Positions 1 through 7,355 of a stretch of DNA of 22,026 nt are shown here, one piece after another (positions within the stretch are counted from its first letter, which is position 1; each line of letters starts with the position of its first letter). The translations under genes and the position numbers were made by a program. This stretch comes from JAVBMB01 sp031552995 (GTDB lineage Bacteria > Bacillota > Clostridia > Oscillospirales > Butyricicoccaceae). The notes under the pieces were generated by a model, which made no database searches, had not been told where the DNA came from, and saw only the letters and a program-made list of their open reading frames with translations. The stretch spans positions 1 to 22,026 of the forward strand of contig JAVBMB010000119.1 of assembly GCA_031552995.1 (NCBI GenBank). Direction: 5' to 3'.

Positions 1-2
1 AA

Positions 3-554
3 TGCGTTAAAAATATGCATAGCGCCGCAACGGATAAAGCCGATAAAAATGCTGCAAGCGGCAGCTATCTTTTCGGTCTTCTCGGCGGTATCATCGGCGG
101 AATTATTGCCTGCATCCCCACTCTTCTTGTCATCTGGTATACCGAAACGGTCTATTCACTGCTATACGCGCTGATTCCGCTGGGAGCCTACTACGGTTAC
201 AAACTGATGCGCGGCAAAATGAATAAAATCGCTATAGCCATTATTGTCGCAGTTTCGGTTGTAAATGCGATACTTATTGATTTTTTCCTCATCGCCGTCG
301 CCCTGGTCACCGAGGGTTATCCGCTGTCTCTCCTGTGGGATATACTCGGCGACGCTGAGGTAATCAGCAGTATGATGCCCGACTTCATGACATCGCTTGT
401 GTTCATCGCTCTTGGCATATTGATATCGTGGAAGCAAATCAGCAGAACTTCCGCCTCTGCAGTCAGCGACATTGAAAACGCGCTGGATACGATGGTTCCG
501 CTCCGCGGTAATGCCGTGGCCGGTACAGTCAGACCTCAGCCGGAAAAAGTGTGA
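3..554 (+). CDS. Small multi-pass membrane protein, 5' end probably outside the window
   Basis: No named function is recognised. From the first ATG (base 15) the product is 179 residues. It has hydrophobic segments at about 18-41, 46-62, 71-98 and 122-138, a Gly/Ile-rich first helix, and a polar C-terminal tail of about 40 residues, so it is probably an inner-membrane protein with four spans. The frame stays open from base 3 to the ATG and no ribosome binding site is visible in the 14 bases before it. The true start, and perhaps an N-terminal soluble or zinc-ribbon part, therefore probably lies upstream. Similar short Gly-rich four-helix proteins of unknown role are common in Clostridia; that comparison is from memory. 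Nothing links it to the metal operon on the other strand. Confidence 0.7.
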   Translation, partial: CVKNMHSAATDKADKNAASGSYLFGLLGGIIGGIIACIPTLLVIWYTETVYSLLYALIPLGAYYGYKLMRGKMNKIAIAIIVAVSVVNAILIDFFLIAVALVTEGYPLSLLWDILGDAEVISSMMPDFMTSLVFIALGILISWKQISRTSASAVSDIENALDTMVPLRGNAVAGTVRPQPEKV

Positions 555-612
555 CAGAACAGTGCGTAAAAGCCACTCCGTTGAGGGTTTTCGGGCAATT
601 TTCAATTTTAAT

Positions 613-646
613 AAAAATTCTCGGGAAATGAATTCTCGGAATTTTT
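613..646 (+). terminator. Possible weak terminator hairpin after the membrane protein
   Basis: AAAAATTC (613-620) pairs with GAATTTTT (639-646) around an 18-base loop containing a second ATTCTCGG copy. The stem is AT-only apart from one pair and the loop is long, so termination here is uncertain. The rest of 555-727 shows nothing identifiable. Confidence 0.2.
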
Positions 647-727
647 GATTATAAGCGGGGGTTTTAGGAACTTTTTAGTCACGTTACTTTTCATGCAAAA
701 AACCTGAACACCTTTCTTTGACAGCCT

Positions 728-760
728 AAAAAGCCACGCGGAAAATCCGCGTGGCTTTTT
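728..760. terminator. Bidirectional intrinsic terminator
   Basis: A perfect 15-bp inverted repeat (728-742 with 746-760) has an AAA loop, a GCCACGCGGA core, and A/T runs on both sides. On the minus strand it lies 12 bases past the P-type ATPase stop and ends in a T run, so it should terminate the metal operon. On the plus strand it could also stop transcripts coming from the membrane protein gene. Confidence 0.9.
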
Positions 761-771
761 TCATGCGACAA

Positions 772-2640
772 TCACAGCTTCTCGGTGTTCAGTGCCCGCA
801 GAGAGTTCACAATAGCGATGACAGAGACGCCTACATCGGCAAAAATTGCCTGCCACATGTCCGATTTGCCAATGGCTGCCAAAAGAAGAACAAGTGCCTT
901 CACCCCAAGCGCAAACACAATATTCGCGTTTGCTATGCCAAGAGTCCTGCGCGCAATCTTAACAGCAAGCGCCACCTTTGACGGTTCATCGGTCATTATG
1001 ACGATATCGGCCGCCTCAATTGCGGCGTCGGAGCCAAGCCCGCCCATAGCGATGCCTATGTCGGCGCGCGCCAGCACCGGCGCGTCGTTTATACCGTCGC
1101 CGACAAATACAAGTGTCGATTTAGCCGGCTTCTGCTCAAGCAGCTTTTCAACATGCTCAACTTTTCCGTCAGGCAACAGTTCGGTGTATACACTGTCGAT
1201 TCCAAGCTGTTTCGCGACACTTTTGCCAATCTCATCGCTGTCGCCGGTCAGCATTACGGTGTTGCTTACTCCGGCGGCCTTAAGCCCGGCAACAGCGGCG
1301 GCGGCATCGGATTTAAGCGCGTCGGATATCAGCAGGTACCCCAGATACACACCGTTTGCCGCCACATGCACAATTGTGCCGCCGGAAGCCCGCGCAAACG
1401 CGATACCGTGGCTCTCCATAAGCCTGGCGTTTCCGGCAAGCACCGCTATGCCGTCAACGTCGGCGCTGACGCCGCCGCCCGGGATCTCCTGCACATCGGA
1501 TACGCTGGCTCTGTCAACACCATTACCCCAGGCGCGCAGGACGGATGAAGCAATAGGATGCGTCGAATATGCTTCGGCGTGCGCCGCAAGGCGCAGCAGC
1601 TCGGCTTGCTCGCCGTTTTCCGCATGAATCTGCTGGACGTCAAACACGCCCTTCGTCAGCGTGCCGGTCTTATCAAACACTACCGTCTTGGCGTGTGCCA
1701 AGGAATCAAAATAGGTGCCGCCCTTGACGAGTACTCCGCGGCGCGACGCGCCTCCGATACCGCCAAAGAAGCTTAAAGGTATGGATATAACAAGGGCGCA
1801 CGGGCAGGACACAACAAGGAAAATCAATGCGCGCGATATCCATACACTAAATGGCTCGTGCGTCACAATAGGCGGGATAATTGCGAGCGCCGTAGCTGCG
1901 ATAACGACGGCAGGGGTGTAATACCTCGCAAACTTGCTGATAAACGTCTCCGATACGGATTTTTTTGACGATGCGTTCTCGACCAGTTCAAGTATACGGC
2001 TGACGGTAGACTCGCCGAACGCTTTCAGCACCTTTGCTTCAAGGACGCCGCCTATGTTAACGCAGCCGCTCAGCAGAGAATCGCCGCATTCAACTGTTCT
2101 CGGCACAGATTCACCGGTCAGCGCCGTTGTGTCAACCGTACTCTTGCCGGTGATAACTACCGAGTCAAGAGGTATTCGCTCGCCCGGCTTAATTACAATG
2201 ACATCACCGACGGAGACATCATACGGGTCGACCTGAACCAGCTCATTATCGCGCTTTATATTGGCATAGTCCGGCCTGATATCCATAAGCTGCGCTATAG
2301 ACTTCCTCGACTGCGCCACAGAATAACTCTGGAACAGCTCGCCGACCTGATAAAAAACCATAACAGCCGCCGCTTCAAGATACTCACCCAACGCAATCGC
2401 GCCGACGGTTGCCAGCGCCATAAGGAAGTTCTCGTCAAAAATCCTTCCTCTTGCAATGTTTCGCACTGCGCGGTACAAAACATCCGCTCCGGCCAGAATA
2501 TAAGCGCCAACGGCCAGTATTGCGGGCATATACCGCAGCCAAGAGGCGTAGTTTGCCCATAACTGCCCGGAAACCGCGGCCGTGATAAATATCATCCCGG
2601 CCGCAATAATCCTGAAAAGCCGCTTTCTAAGCTCTTTCAT
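772..2640 (-). CDS. Heavy-metal P1B-type ATPase, probably Zn/Cd/Pb exporter
   Basis: Membrane pump that hydrolyses ATP to expel a divalent soft metal. In the 622 residues I see the actuator motif TGES (about 175-178), the transmembrane metal site CPC (279-281) in the context SCPCALVISIP, the phosphorylated Asp323 in DKTGTLTKG, and the hinge GDGINDAPVL near residue 510. A C-terminal helix holds FADVGVSVIAIVNSLRAL. CPCALVIS and the final-helix Asp are typical of ZntA/CadA (P1B-2) rather than copper pumps (CPCALGLATP). No N-terminal HMA domain is present; it is encoded just upstream as a separate ORF in the same frame. The ATG follows the HMA stop by one codon and has no clear Shine-Dalgarno sequence, so translation probably depends on coupling. 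The substrate is inferred from family motifs only. Confidence 0.93.
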   Translation of the reverse strand: MKELRKRLFRIIAAGMIFITAAVSGQLWANYASWLRYMPAILAVGAYILAGADVLYRAVRNIARGRIFDENFLMALATVGAIALGEYLEAAAVMVFYQVGELFQSYSVAQSRKSIAQLMDIRPDYANIKRDNELVQVDPYDVSVGDVIVIKPGERIPLDSVVITGKSTVDTTALTGESVPRTVECGDSLLSGCVNIGGVLEAKVLKAFGESTVSRILELVENASSKKSVSETFISKFARYYTPAVVIAATALAIIPPIVTHEPFSVWISRALIFLVVSCPCALVISIPLSFFGGIGGASRRGVLVKGGTYFDSLAHAKTVVFDKTGTLTKGVFDVQQIHAENGEQAELLRLAAHAEAYSTHPIASSVLRAWGNGVDRASVSDVQEIPGGGVSADVDGIAVLAGNARLMESHGIAFARASGGTIVHVAANGVYLGYLLISDALKSDAAAAVAGLKAAGVSNTVMLTGDSDEIGKSVAKQLGIDSVYTELLPDGKVEHVEKLLEQKPAKSTLVFVGDGINDAPVLARADIGIAMGGLGSDAAIEAADIVIMTDEPSKVALAVKIARRTLGIANANIVFALGVKALVLLLAAIGKSDMWQAIFADVGVSVIAIVNSLRALNTEKL

Positions 2641-2643
2641 AGA

Positions 2644-2865
2644 CTACGCACGCTTCATTTCTGTATCCGGCTCTATCTTTTTAACAATTTCAGCGGCTTT
2701 AATGACTATATCATCCATGCGGCTTTCATCGGCCTCAATTGTCATCTTCGTCGTCATAAAGTTAACGGTTACACTTCCGATACCGTCGAGCTTAGCAATA
2801 GCATTTTCAATTTTCGCCGCGCAATTTGCGCAATCCAGGCCATCCAACTTATAAGTACGCTTCAC
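2644..2865 (-). CDS. Heavy-metal-associated (HMA) domain protein, metallochaperone-like
   Basis: A 73-residue ferredoxin-like HMA protein with the metal site GLDCANC (Asp11, Cys12, Cys15). The Asp before CxxC is usual for Zn/Cd-type HMA domains, while Cu types often have GMTCxxC. It should bind the metal in the cytoplasm and hand it to, or regulate, the ATPase encoded next. I chose the GTG at 2865-2863 because GGAGG (2878-2874) lies 8 bases before it; an upstream in-frame GTG at 2880 overlaps that ribosome binding site and is unlikely. The gene lies 51 bases after the repressor stop. Its TAG stop (2646-2644) is in frame with the ATPase and separated from the ATPase ATG by one TCT codon. Confidence 0.88.
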   Translation of the reverse strand: MKRTYKLDGLDCANCAAKIENAIAKLDGIGSVTVNFMTTKMTIEADESRMDDIVIKAAEIVKKIEPDTEMKRA

Positions 2866-2916
2866 AATAAAATCCTCCACAAAAGTTGACTGTTATTTAT
2901 TATATCAAAAGTTAAA

Positions 2917-3177
2917 TTACAGATATTTTTCAAGTATACTGTTAAAACTTTCCAAAATATCATACTCTCCGCGCTCAATTCCTTCTTTGACACAGTGGTT
3001 AAGATGATCCTTAAGGATTATCTTTGCCACTTTATTTAACGAGCTTTCGGCCGCTGAAATCTGTGTCAATATCTCTTCGCAGTCTCTGTCCTCCTTCATC
3101 ATACGACGAATCGCGGCGACATGCCCCTCGATAGCGGCAAGACGATTGTCAAGCACTTTACTGTAGTGGACACTCAT
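2917..3177 (-). CDS. CsoR/RcnR-family metal-sensing transcriptional repressor
   Basis: An 86-residue all-helical repressor of the DUF156 family. It carries the CsoR-type ligand set Cys33, His58, Cys62 with spacing C-x24-H-x3-C, in the contexts DRDCEEIL and DHLNHC. N-terminal arginines and lysines, including RRMMKED, fit the DNA-binding face. The start has a strong AGGAGGG site 7-8 bases upstream. It is first in the operon with the HMA protein and the P-type ATPase. A CsoR-like GC-rich operator and a near-consensus promoter lie just upstream, so autoregulation and metal derepression are likely. C-H-C is classically the Cu(I) fingerprint, but the pump downstream looks Zn/Cd-type, so the inducing metal is open. 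His4 could add an N-terminal ligand as in the Ni/Co sensors. Confidence 0.93.
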   Translation of the reverse strand: MSVHYSKVLDNRLAAIEGHVAAIRRMMKEDRDCEEILTQISAAESSLNKVAKIILKDHLNHCVKEGIERGEYDILESFNSILEKYL

Positions 3178-3200
3178 GCATTTCCCTCCTTTTGTATAAT

Positions 3201-3224
3201 TACCCCCCCACCCGGGGAGGGGTA
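3201..3224 (-). promoter_or_regulatory. CsoR-type operator
   Basis: Imperfect palindrome with outer half-sites TACCCC and GGGGTA around a C-rich/G-rich centre (CCCACCCGGGG). G/C tracts flanked by TA are the hallmark of CsoR-family operators. It lies about 12 bases downstream of the -10 box and just before the repressor's ribosome binding site, so bound repressor would block transcription start or escape. Confidence 0.8.
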
Positions 3225-3236
3225 TTCACTAAAATC

Positions 3237-3265
3237 AGTATAGCTTACTATTTTTAAATTGTCAA
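3237..3265 (-). promoter_or_regulatory. SigA-type promoter of the metal operon
   Basis: Reading the minus strand, TTGACA (3265-3260) is followed by a 17-base spacer and TATACT (3242-3237). The predicted transcription start near 3230 precedes the operator. Near-consensus strength fits a promoter that is normally held down by a repressor. Confidence 0.85.
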
Positions 3266-3270
3266 TGCTA

Positions 3271-3299
3271 TTGAGAAAAATGTCATAACAGTGTATAAT
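3271..3299 (+). promoter_or_regulatory. SigA-type promoter of the EamA transporter
   Basis: TTGAGA (3271-3276), a 17-base spacer and a perfect TATAAT (3294-3299). It starts 6 bases from the divergent metal-operon promoter, so the two polymerase footprints must overlap. Confidence 0.8.
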
Positions 3300-3346
3300 C
3301 CAGTTTGGTGGCCTTGTGCGCAGCATGAGGGGAAAGAGGTAGTCTC

Positions 3347-4258
3347 ATGAACAAAAAAACGCGCGGTAATCTGATGCTTATTCTTACAGCGTTTATCTGG
3401 GGTACAGCATTCGTCGGGCAGAACGTCGCGATGGAGCATATCGGTCCGTTTACATTTAACGGAGTACGGATGCTGCTGGCAGGATTTGCGCTTGTCGTGT
3501 GTGTTATCATCAGTGAGCGCGGCCGGCAAAAATCCGGCGAAGCCCCAATGCAGCCGCTTGAAAAAAAGGCTTACAACCGCACAACGCTTTTTGGAGGCAT
3601 TGCATGCGGCACGGCGCTTTTTGTCGCCAGCACATTTCAGCAGTTCGGCGTCAAATACACAACAGCCGGCAAGGCAGGGTTTATTACGGCGCTCTACATA
3701 GTTATCGTGCCGATATTCGGCATTTTCCTCAAGAAAAAAATCAATAAAATTGTCTGGCTGTGCGTTGCGATAGCTGTCGCCGGCCTTTATTTGCTGTGCA
3801 TCAAGGATGGCTTTAAAATCGGCCTCGGTGACGGACTTGTACTGCTTTGCGCCTTATTTTTCTCTGTTCATATCCTTGTTATCGATCATTTTTCGCCCAA
3901 GGCCGACTGCATTAAGATGTCGTGCATACAATTTTTTATCTGCGCAGTGCTGAACCTGATTATCATGCCGTTCTTCGAGAATCCAACATTTTCAAGCATC
4001 CTTCAGGCGTGGCTGCCGATTCTGTTTGTAGGTCTGCTGTCCGGCGGTATGGGATACACGCTTCAAATCATCGCCCAGAAAGACACAGACCCTGCCGTAG
4101 CGTCGCTGATACTAAGCCTTGAGTCGGTATTTGCCGTGCTGGCCGGGGCAGTGCTTCTGCACGAGGTACTGAGCGTCCGTGAAATAATTGGATGTGTGCT
4201 GATGTTTGCCGCAACAATATTTGCCCAACTGCCTCAAAAAAGTCTTTCCAGAGAATAA
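3347..4258 (+). CDS. EamA/DMT-superfamily transporter
   Basis: A 303-residue polytopic membrane protein of the drug/metabolite transporter superfamily, with two EamA repeats and about ten predicted helices. The first repeat begins with LTAFIWGTAFVGQNVAMEHI and continues through FTFNGVRMLLAG. The second repeat has the typical ending ASLILSLESVFAVLAGAVLLHE near residues 250-272. Family members export amino acids, sugars or other small metabolites; the substrate cannot be read here. The ATG is preceded by a purine-rich GAGGGGAAAGAGG stretch (about 3328-3340). The gene stands alone on its own promoter, divergent from the metal operon, with no clear terminator in the 145 bases after it. A role in metal handling is possible only by position and I do not claim it. 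Confidence 0.9.
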   Translation: MNKKTRGNLMLILTAFIWGTAFVGQNVAMEHIGPFTFNGVRMLLAGFALVVCVIISERGRQKSGEAPMQPLEKKAYNRTTLFGGIACGTALFVASTFQQFGVKYTTAGKAGFITALYIVIVPIFGIFLKKKINKIVWLCVAIAVAGLYLLCIKDGFKIGLGDGLVLLCALFFSVHILVIDHFSPKADCIKMSCIQFFICAVLNLIIMPFFENPTFSSILQAWLPILFVGLLSGGMGYTLQIIAQKDTDPAVASLILSLESVFAVLAGAVLLHEVLSVREIIGCVLMFAATIFAQLPQKSLSRE

Positions 4259-4343
4259 ATTGTTCTAATATACAACAAATAAACAAAAAACTCCCCAAAA
4301 ATTTAATTCACAGATTGTTGATGTAATTTACTTAGTAAGGCTA

Positions 4344-4349
4344 TATAAT
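4344..4349 (+). promoter_or_regulatory. Possible -10 box for the activase gene pair
   Basis: A perfect TATAAT lies 55 bases before the activase start codon, but no -35 hexamer sits at 16-18 bases (TTGATG at 4318-4323 is 20 bases away). Nothing else is identifiable in 4259-4403. Confidence 0.35.
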
Positions 4350-4403
4350 GTTTCCAGACAGTGAATCACATGTCTCTGGCGCGCTGTCTAAGGAGATGTA
4401 ACC

Positions 4404-7355
4404 GTGAAAATAGGATTGGATATAGGCTCCACTACGCTTAAAGCTGTCGTCCTGGACGATTCAGACCAAATTATATACAGTAGTTACCGCCGTCATTATT
4501 CAAAGATAACCGAATCCGCGGCGTTGATGCTGCGGGAAATAGATACAGCGCTGGGCGGCAACGCCTCAGCGCGCATTTGTATATCCGGCTCGGCCGGGAT
4601 GGGTATTGCCGAGCAGACCGGCCTGACGTTCGTGCAGGAGGTCTATGCCACCCGCCTTGCCGCAAATGTGCTTCAGCCGGACTGCGACGTAATAATTGAG
4701 CTGGGCGGTGAAGATGCAAAGATTCTCTTCTTGACAGGTGAAATGGGCGGAGAGGACCTTGAAGTGCGAATGAACGGCTCGTGCGCCGGCGGAACCGGTG
4801 CATTTATCGACCAAATGGCGACGCTGCTCGGCATAACGCCTGATGAGATGAACGACTTGGCAGCGTTCAGCGAAAAGACATATACAATTGCCTCCCGTTG
4901 CGGCGTGTTTGCCAAGTCTGATATTCAGCCGCTGATGAACCAGGGCGCGCGCAAGCAGGATATTGCTTCAAGCATTTTTCTTGCTGTAGTCAACCAGACG
5001 GTTGCCGGTCTCGCGCAGGGCCGGGCACTAGCCGGTAATGTCCTGTATCTCGGAGGGCCGCTCACGTTTCTGCCTCAGCTTAGAAGCAGCTTCGACAGTG
5101 TGCTTAATCTGAGGGGGATTTGCCCGGAAAACTCACTGTACTTTGTTGCAATCGGCGCCGCAATGCGTGCCGCCGAAGGTGAGAGACGCGACATATCAGC
5201 GTGCGCCGGCACAATAGGCAAATACAGCCCGCAAAGCGGATATATAAGCTGCCGCCCGCTGTTCGAAAGCGCGGAGGAATACACGGCTTTTGCCGAGCGC
5301 CACAGCAGAAACCGTGTCGAACAAATTGAACGGCCGGGTTACGACGGCAAAGCCTATATCGGTCTGGACGCCGGCTCGACAACATTCAAAGCCGTCGCCA
5401 TAGATGAGGACGGCAAAATAATCGACTCGTGCTACATGTCCGCCGGCGGGAACCCTGTAGCCCTTGCCAAAGAGTTTATTTCAAGCTTTTACAATAATTA
5501 TCCTGCGGCCAAGGTTTGCGCTTCAGCCGTCACCGGCTACGGCGAGGATATAATAAAAAACGCATTTTCTGTTGACTTCGGCATCGTCGAGACAATTGCG
5601 CATTTCACGGCGGCAAGGGCATTTCAGCCCGATGTGGACTTTATAATCGACATCGGCGGGCAGGATATAAAATGCTTCAAGATTCGCGGCGGAGCCATTG
5701 ATAACATCTTTCTCAACGAGGCATGTTCCTCCGGCTGCGGCTCATTTTTACAGACATTTGCCGGCGCTTGGAATATGCCTGTTGCCGAGTTCGCTAAAAA
5801 GGGCCTGATGGCGACAAGGCCTGTCGACCTCGGCTCGCGCTGTACGGTGTTTATGAACTCGTCCGTGAAGCAGGCGCAAAAGGACGGCGCGCTGATTGAG
5901 GATATATCGGCAGGGCTGTCAATAAGCGTCGTCAAAAACGCGCTGTACAAGGTTGTGCGCGCCGCGAATGCCGATCAACTCGGCAAACATATCGTCGTTC
6001 AGGGCGGCACATTTCTAAATGACGCCGTGCTGCGCGCGTTTGAACAGGAGATAGGCAGGCAGGTCGTCCGGCCGAATATCGCGGGGCTGATGGGCGCTTA
6101 CGGGGCGGCACTCTACGCAAAAATGCGGGGCACAGATGCAAGCACGCTGATAACGCCGCAAGGCCTTGAAGCCTTCACCCACACCATCACGCCGACCGTG
6201 TGTTCCGGCTGTCAGAATCACTGCCGCCTGACCGTCAACACATTTAGTTCCGGCAACAGGTTCATCGGTGGGAATCGCTGTGAGCGCGCGTTTACAAAAA
6301 AAGATATAAAGAAAGCGGTTAACATCTACGATTACAAGCGCGAGCTGCTCGCGTCATATACGTCAAAGCCAGGCAGGCGCGGGCGTATCGGCATCCCGAT
6401 GGGGCTCAACATGTACGAGCTGTATCCGTTTTTTCACACATTTTTTTCAAATCTCGGTTTCGAGCCCGTCATCTCTCCTCCGTCGAACCGCGAGCTTTAC
6501 CTGACTGGACAGAAGACTATCCCGTCCGATACGGTCTGTTACCCCGCCAAGCTGATGCACGGCCATATAGACTCGTTGCTCGACAGTAATGTCGACGCCA
6601 TATTCTACCCGTGCCTGACATACAATATCGATGAGGGCAGGGGAGATAATCACTACAATTGCCCGGTTGTCGCCTATTATCCCGAGGTTATCAAGTCAAA
6701 TATAGCCGGAATCGGCGGAACTGCGTTTATCTATGACTACATAACACTGACGAACGAGCGGCTGTTTGTCAAGCAGATGCGCGCCGCGCTGCGTGAGACA
6801 TTCGGCGTCATTCCCGCAGATGAAATCAAGCGCTGCTACAGGCGCGGGCTTGCTGAATACCGCAGCTTTCTTGATGCCGTGCGCAAAAAAGGCAGAGAGC
6901 TGATGCTGGAAGCGAGAGCGTCAAACATGCCTGTAATAATTCTTGCCGGCAGGCCGTATCACCTCGACGGTGAAGTAAATCACGGCATCGACACGCTGAT
7001 TTGCGGCCTAGGCGCCGCTGTACTCAGCGAAGACTCTGTCAGCACTGTCTCCGGCCTTGTTCCCACTGTCGTGCTTGACCAATGGACATATCACTCCCGT
7101 CTGTACGCCGCGGCACAGGCATCAACAGAGCTTGGCGAGGATGTAAGCTTTGTGCAGCTCGTTTCATTCGGTTGCGGTTTGGACGCAGTGACTACTGATG
7201 AAGCCCGTCGCATCCTGGAACAGGCGGGGCAGATATACACACAGATAAAAATTGACGAAATCACAAATCTGGGCGCTGTAAAAATACGGCTGCGAAGCTT
7301 GTTCGCGGCGCTTGAAATGGCATCGAGTAACGCCGGAAAAGAGGTGTCCTTTTGA
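4404..7355 (+). CDS. Tandem acyl-CoA dehydratase activase (BadF/HgdC-type) with DUF2229-like domain
   Basis: A 983-residue ATP-driven redox protein. ASKHA domain 1 has the phosphate loop DIGSTTLKA (6-14) and cluster cysteines Cys127 (NGSCAGGTG) and Cys166 (SRCGVF). Domain 2 repeats this with DAGSTTFKA (322-330), Cys441/Cys445 (EACSSGCG) and Cys480 (SRCTVF). Spacing between the paired cysteines is 39 in both halves. In HgdC-type activators two such subunits share one [4Fe-4S] cluster and use ATP to push an electron to a partner. A cysteine-rich linker (C600, C603, C607, C626) leads into a COG3580/DUF2229-like region with Cys712, Cys737 and Cys753. GTG is used as start (4404), with AAGGAGATG 8 bases before it. 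The stop overlaps the next start. In many Clostridia these parts form one larger protein; the physiological substrate of this family is mostly unknown. Confidence 0.9.
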   Translation: MKIGLDIGSTTLKAVVLDDSDQIIYSSYRRHYSKITESAALMLREIDTALGGNASARICISGSAGMGIAEQTGLTFVQEVYATRLAANVLQPDCDVIIELGGEDAKILFLTGEMGGEDLEVRMNGSCAGGTGAFIDQMATLLGITPDEMNDLAAFSEKTYTIASRCGVFAKSDIQPLMNQGARKQDIASSIFLAVVNQTVAGLAQGRALAGNVLYLGGPLTFLPQLRSSFDSVLNLRGICPENSLYFVAIGAAMRAAEGERRDISACAGTIGKYSPQSGYISCRPLFESAEEYTAFAERHSRNRVEQIERPGYDGKAYIGLDAGSTTFKAVAIDEDGKIIDSCYMSAGGNPVALAKEFISSFYNNYPAAKVCASAVTGYGEDIIKNAFSVDFGIVETIAHFTAARAFQPDVDFIIDIGGQDIKCFKIRGGAIDNIFLNEACSSGCGSFLQTFAGAWNMPVAEFAKKGLMATRPVDLGSRCTVFMNSSVKQAQKDGALIEDISAGLSISVVKNALYKVVRAANADQLGKHIVVQGGTFLNDAVLRAFEQEIGRQVVRPNIAGLMGAYGAALYAKMRGTDASTLITPQGLEAFTHTITPTVCSGCQNHCRLTVNTFSSGNRFIGGNRCERAFTKKDIKKAVNIYDYKRELLASYTSKPGRRGRIGIPMGLNMYELYPFFHTFFSNLGFEPVISPPSNRELYLTGQKTIPSDTVCYPAKLMHGHIDSLLDSNVDAIFYPCLTYNIDEGRGDNHYNCPVVAYYPEVIKSNIAGIGGTAFIYDYITLTNERLFVKQMRAALRETFGVIPADEIKRCYRRGLAEYRSFLDAVRKKGRELMLEARASNMPVIILAGRPYHLDGEVNHGIDTLICGLGAAVLSEDSVSTVSGLVPTVVLDQWTYHSRLYAAAQASTELGEDVSFVQLVSFGCGLDAVTTDEARRILEQAGQIYTQIKIDEITNLGAVKIRLRSLFAALEMASSNAGKEVSF

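Noticed and set aside
785..1627. Plus-strand open frame of 280 codons opposite the P-type ATPase
   Set aside because: It is Ser/Ala/Pro-rich shadow sequence antisense to a gene with all P-type ATPase motifs intact, and shows no family motif.
2641..2646. Pyrrolysine insertion at the TAG between HMA and ATPase
   Set aside because: No pylT/pylS genes or other in-frame amber codons are seen here, and the HMA domain is complete before the TAG.
4259..4403. Riboswitch or terminator between the EamA gene and the activase gene
   Set aside because: The stretch is AT-rich with only short imperfect inverted repeats and no recognised aptamer pattern.
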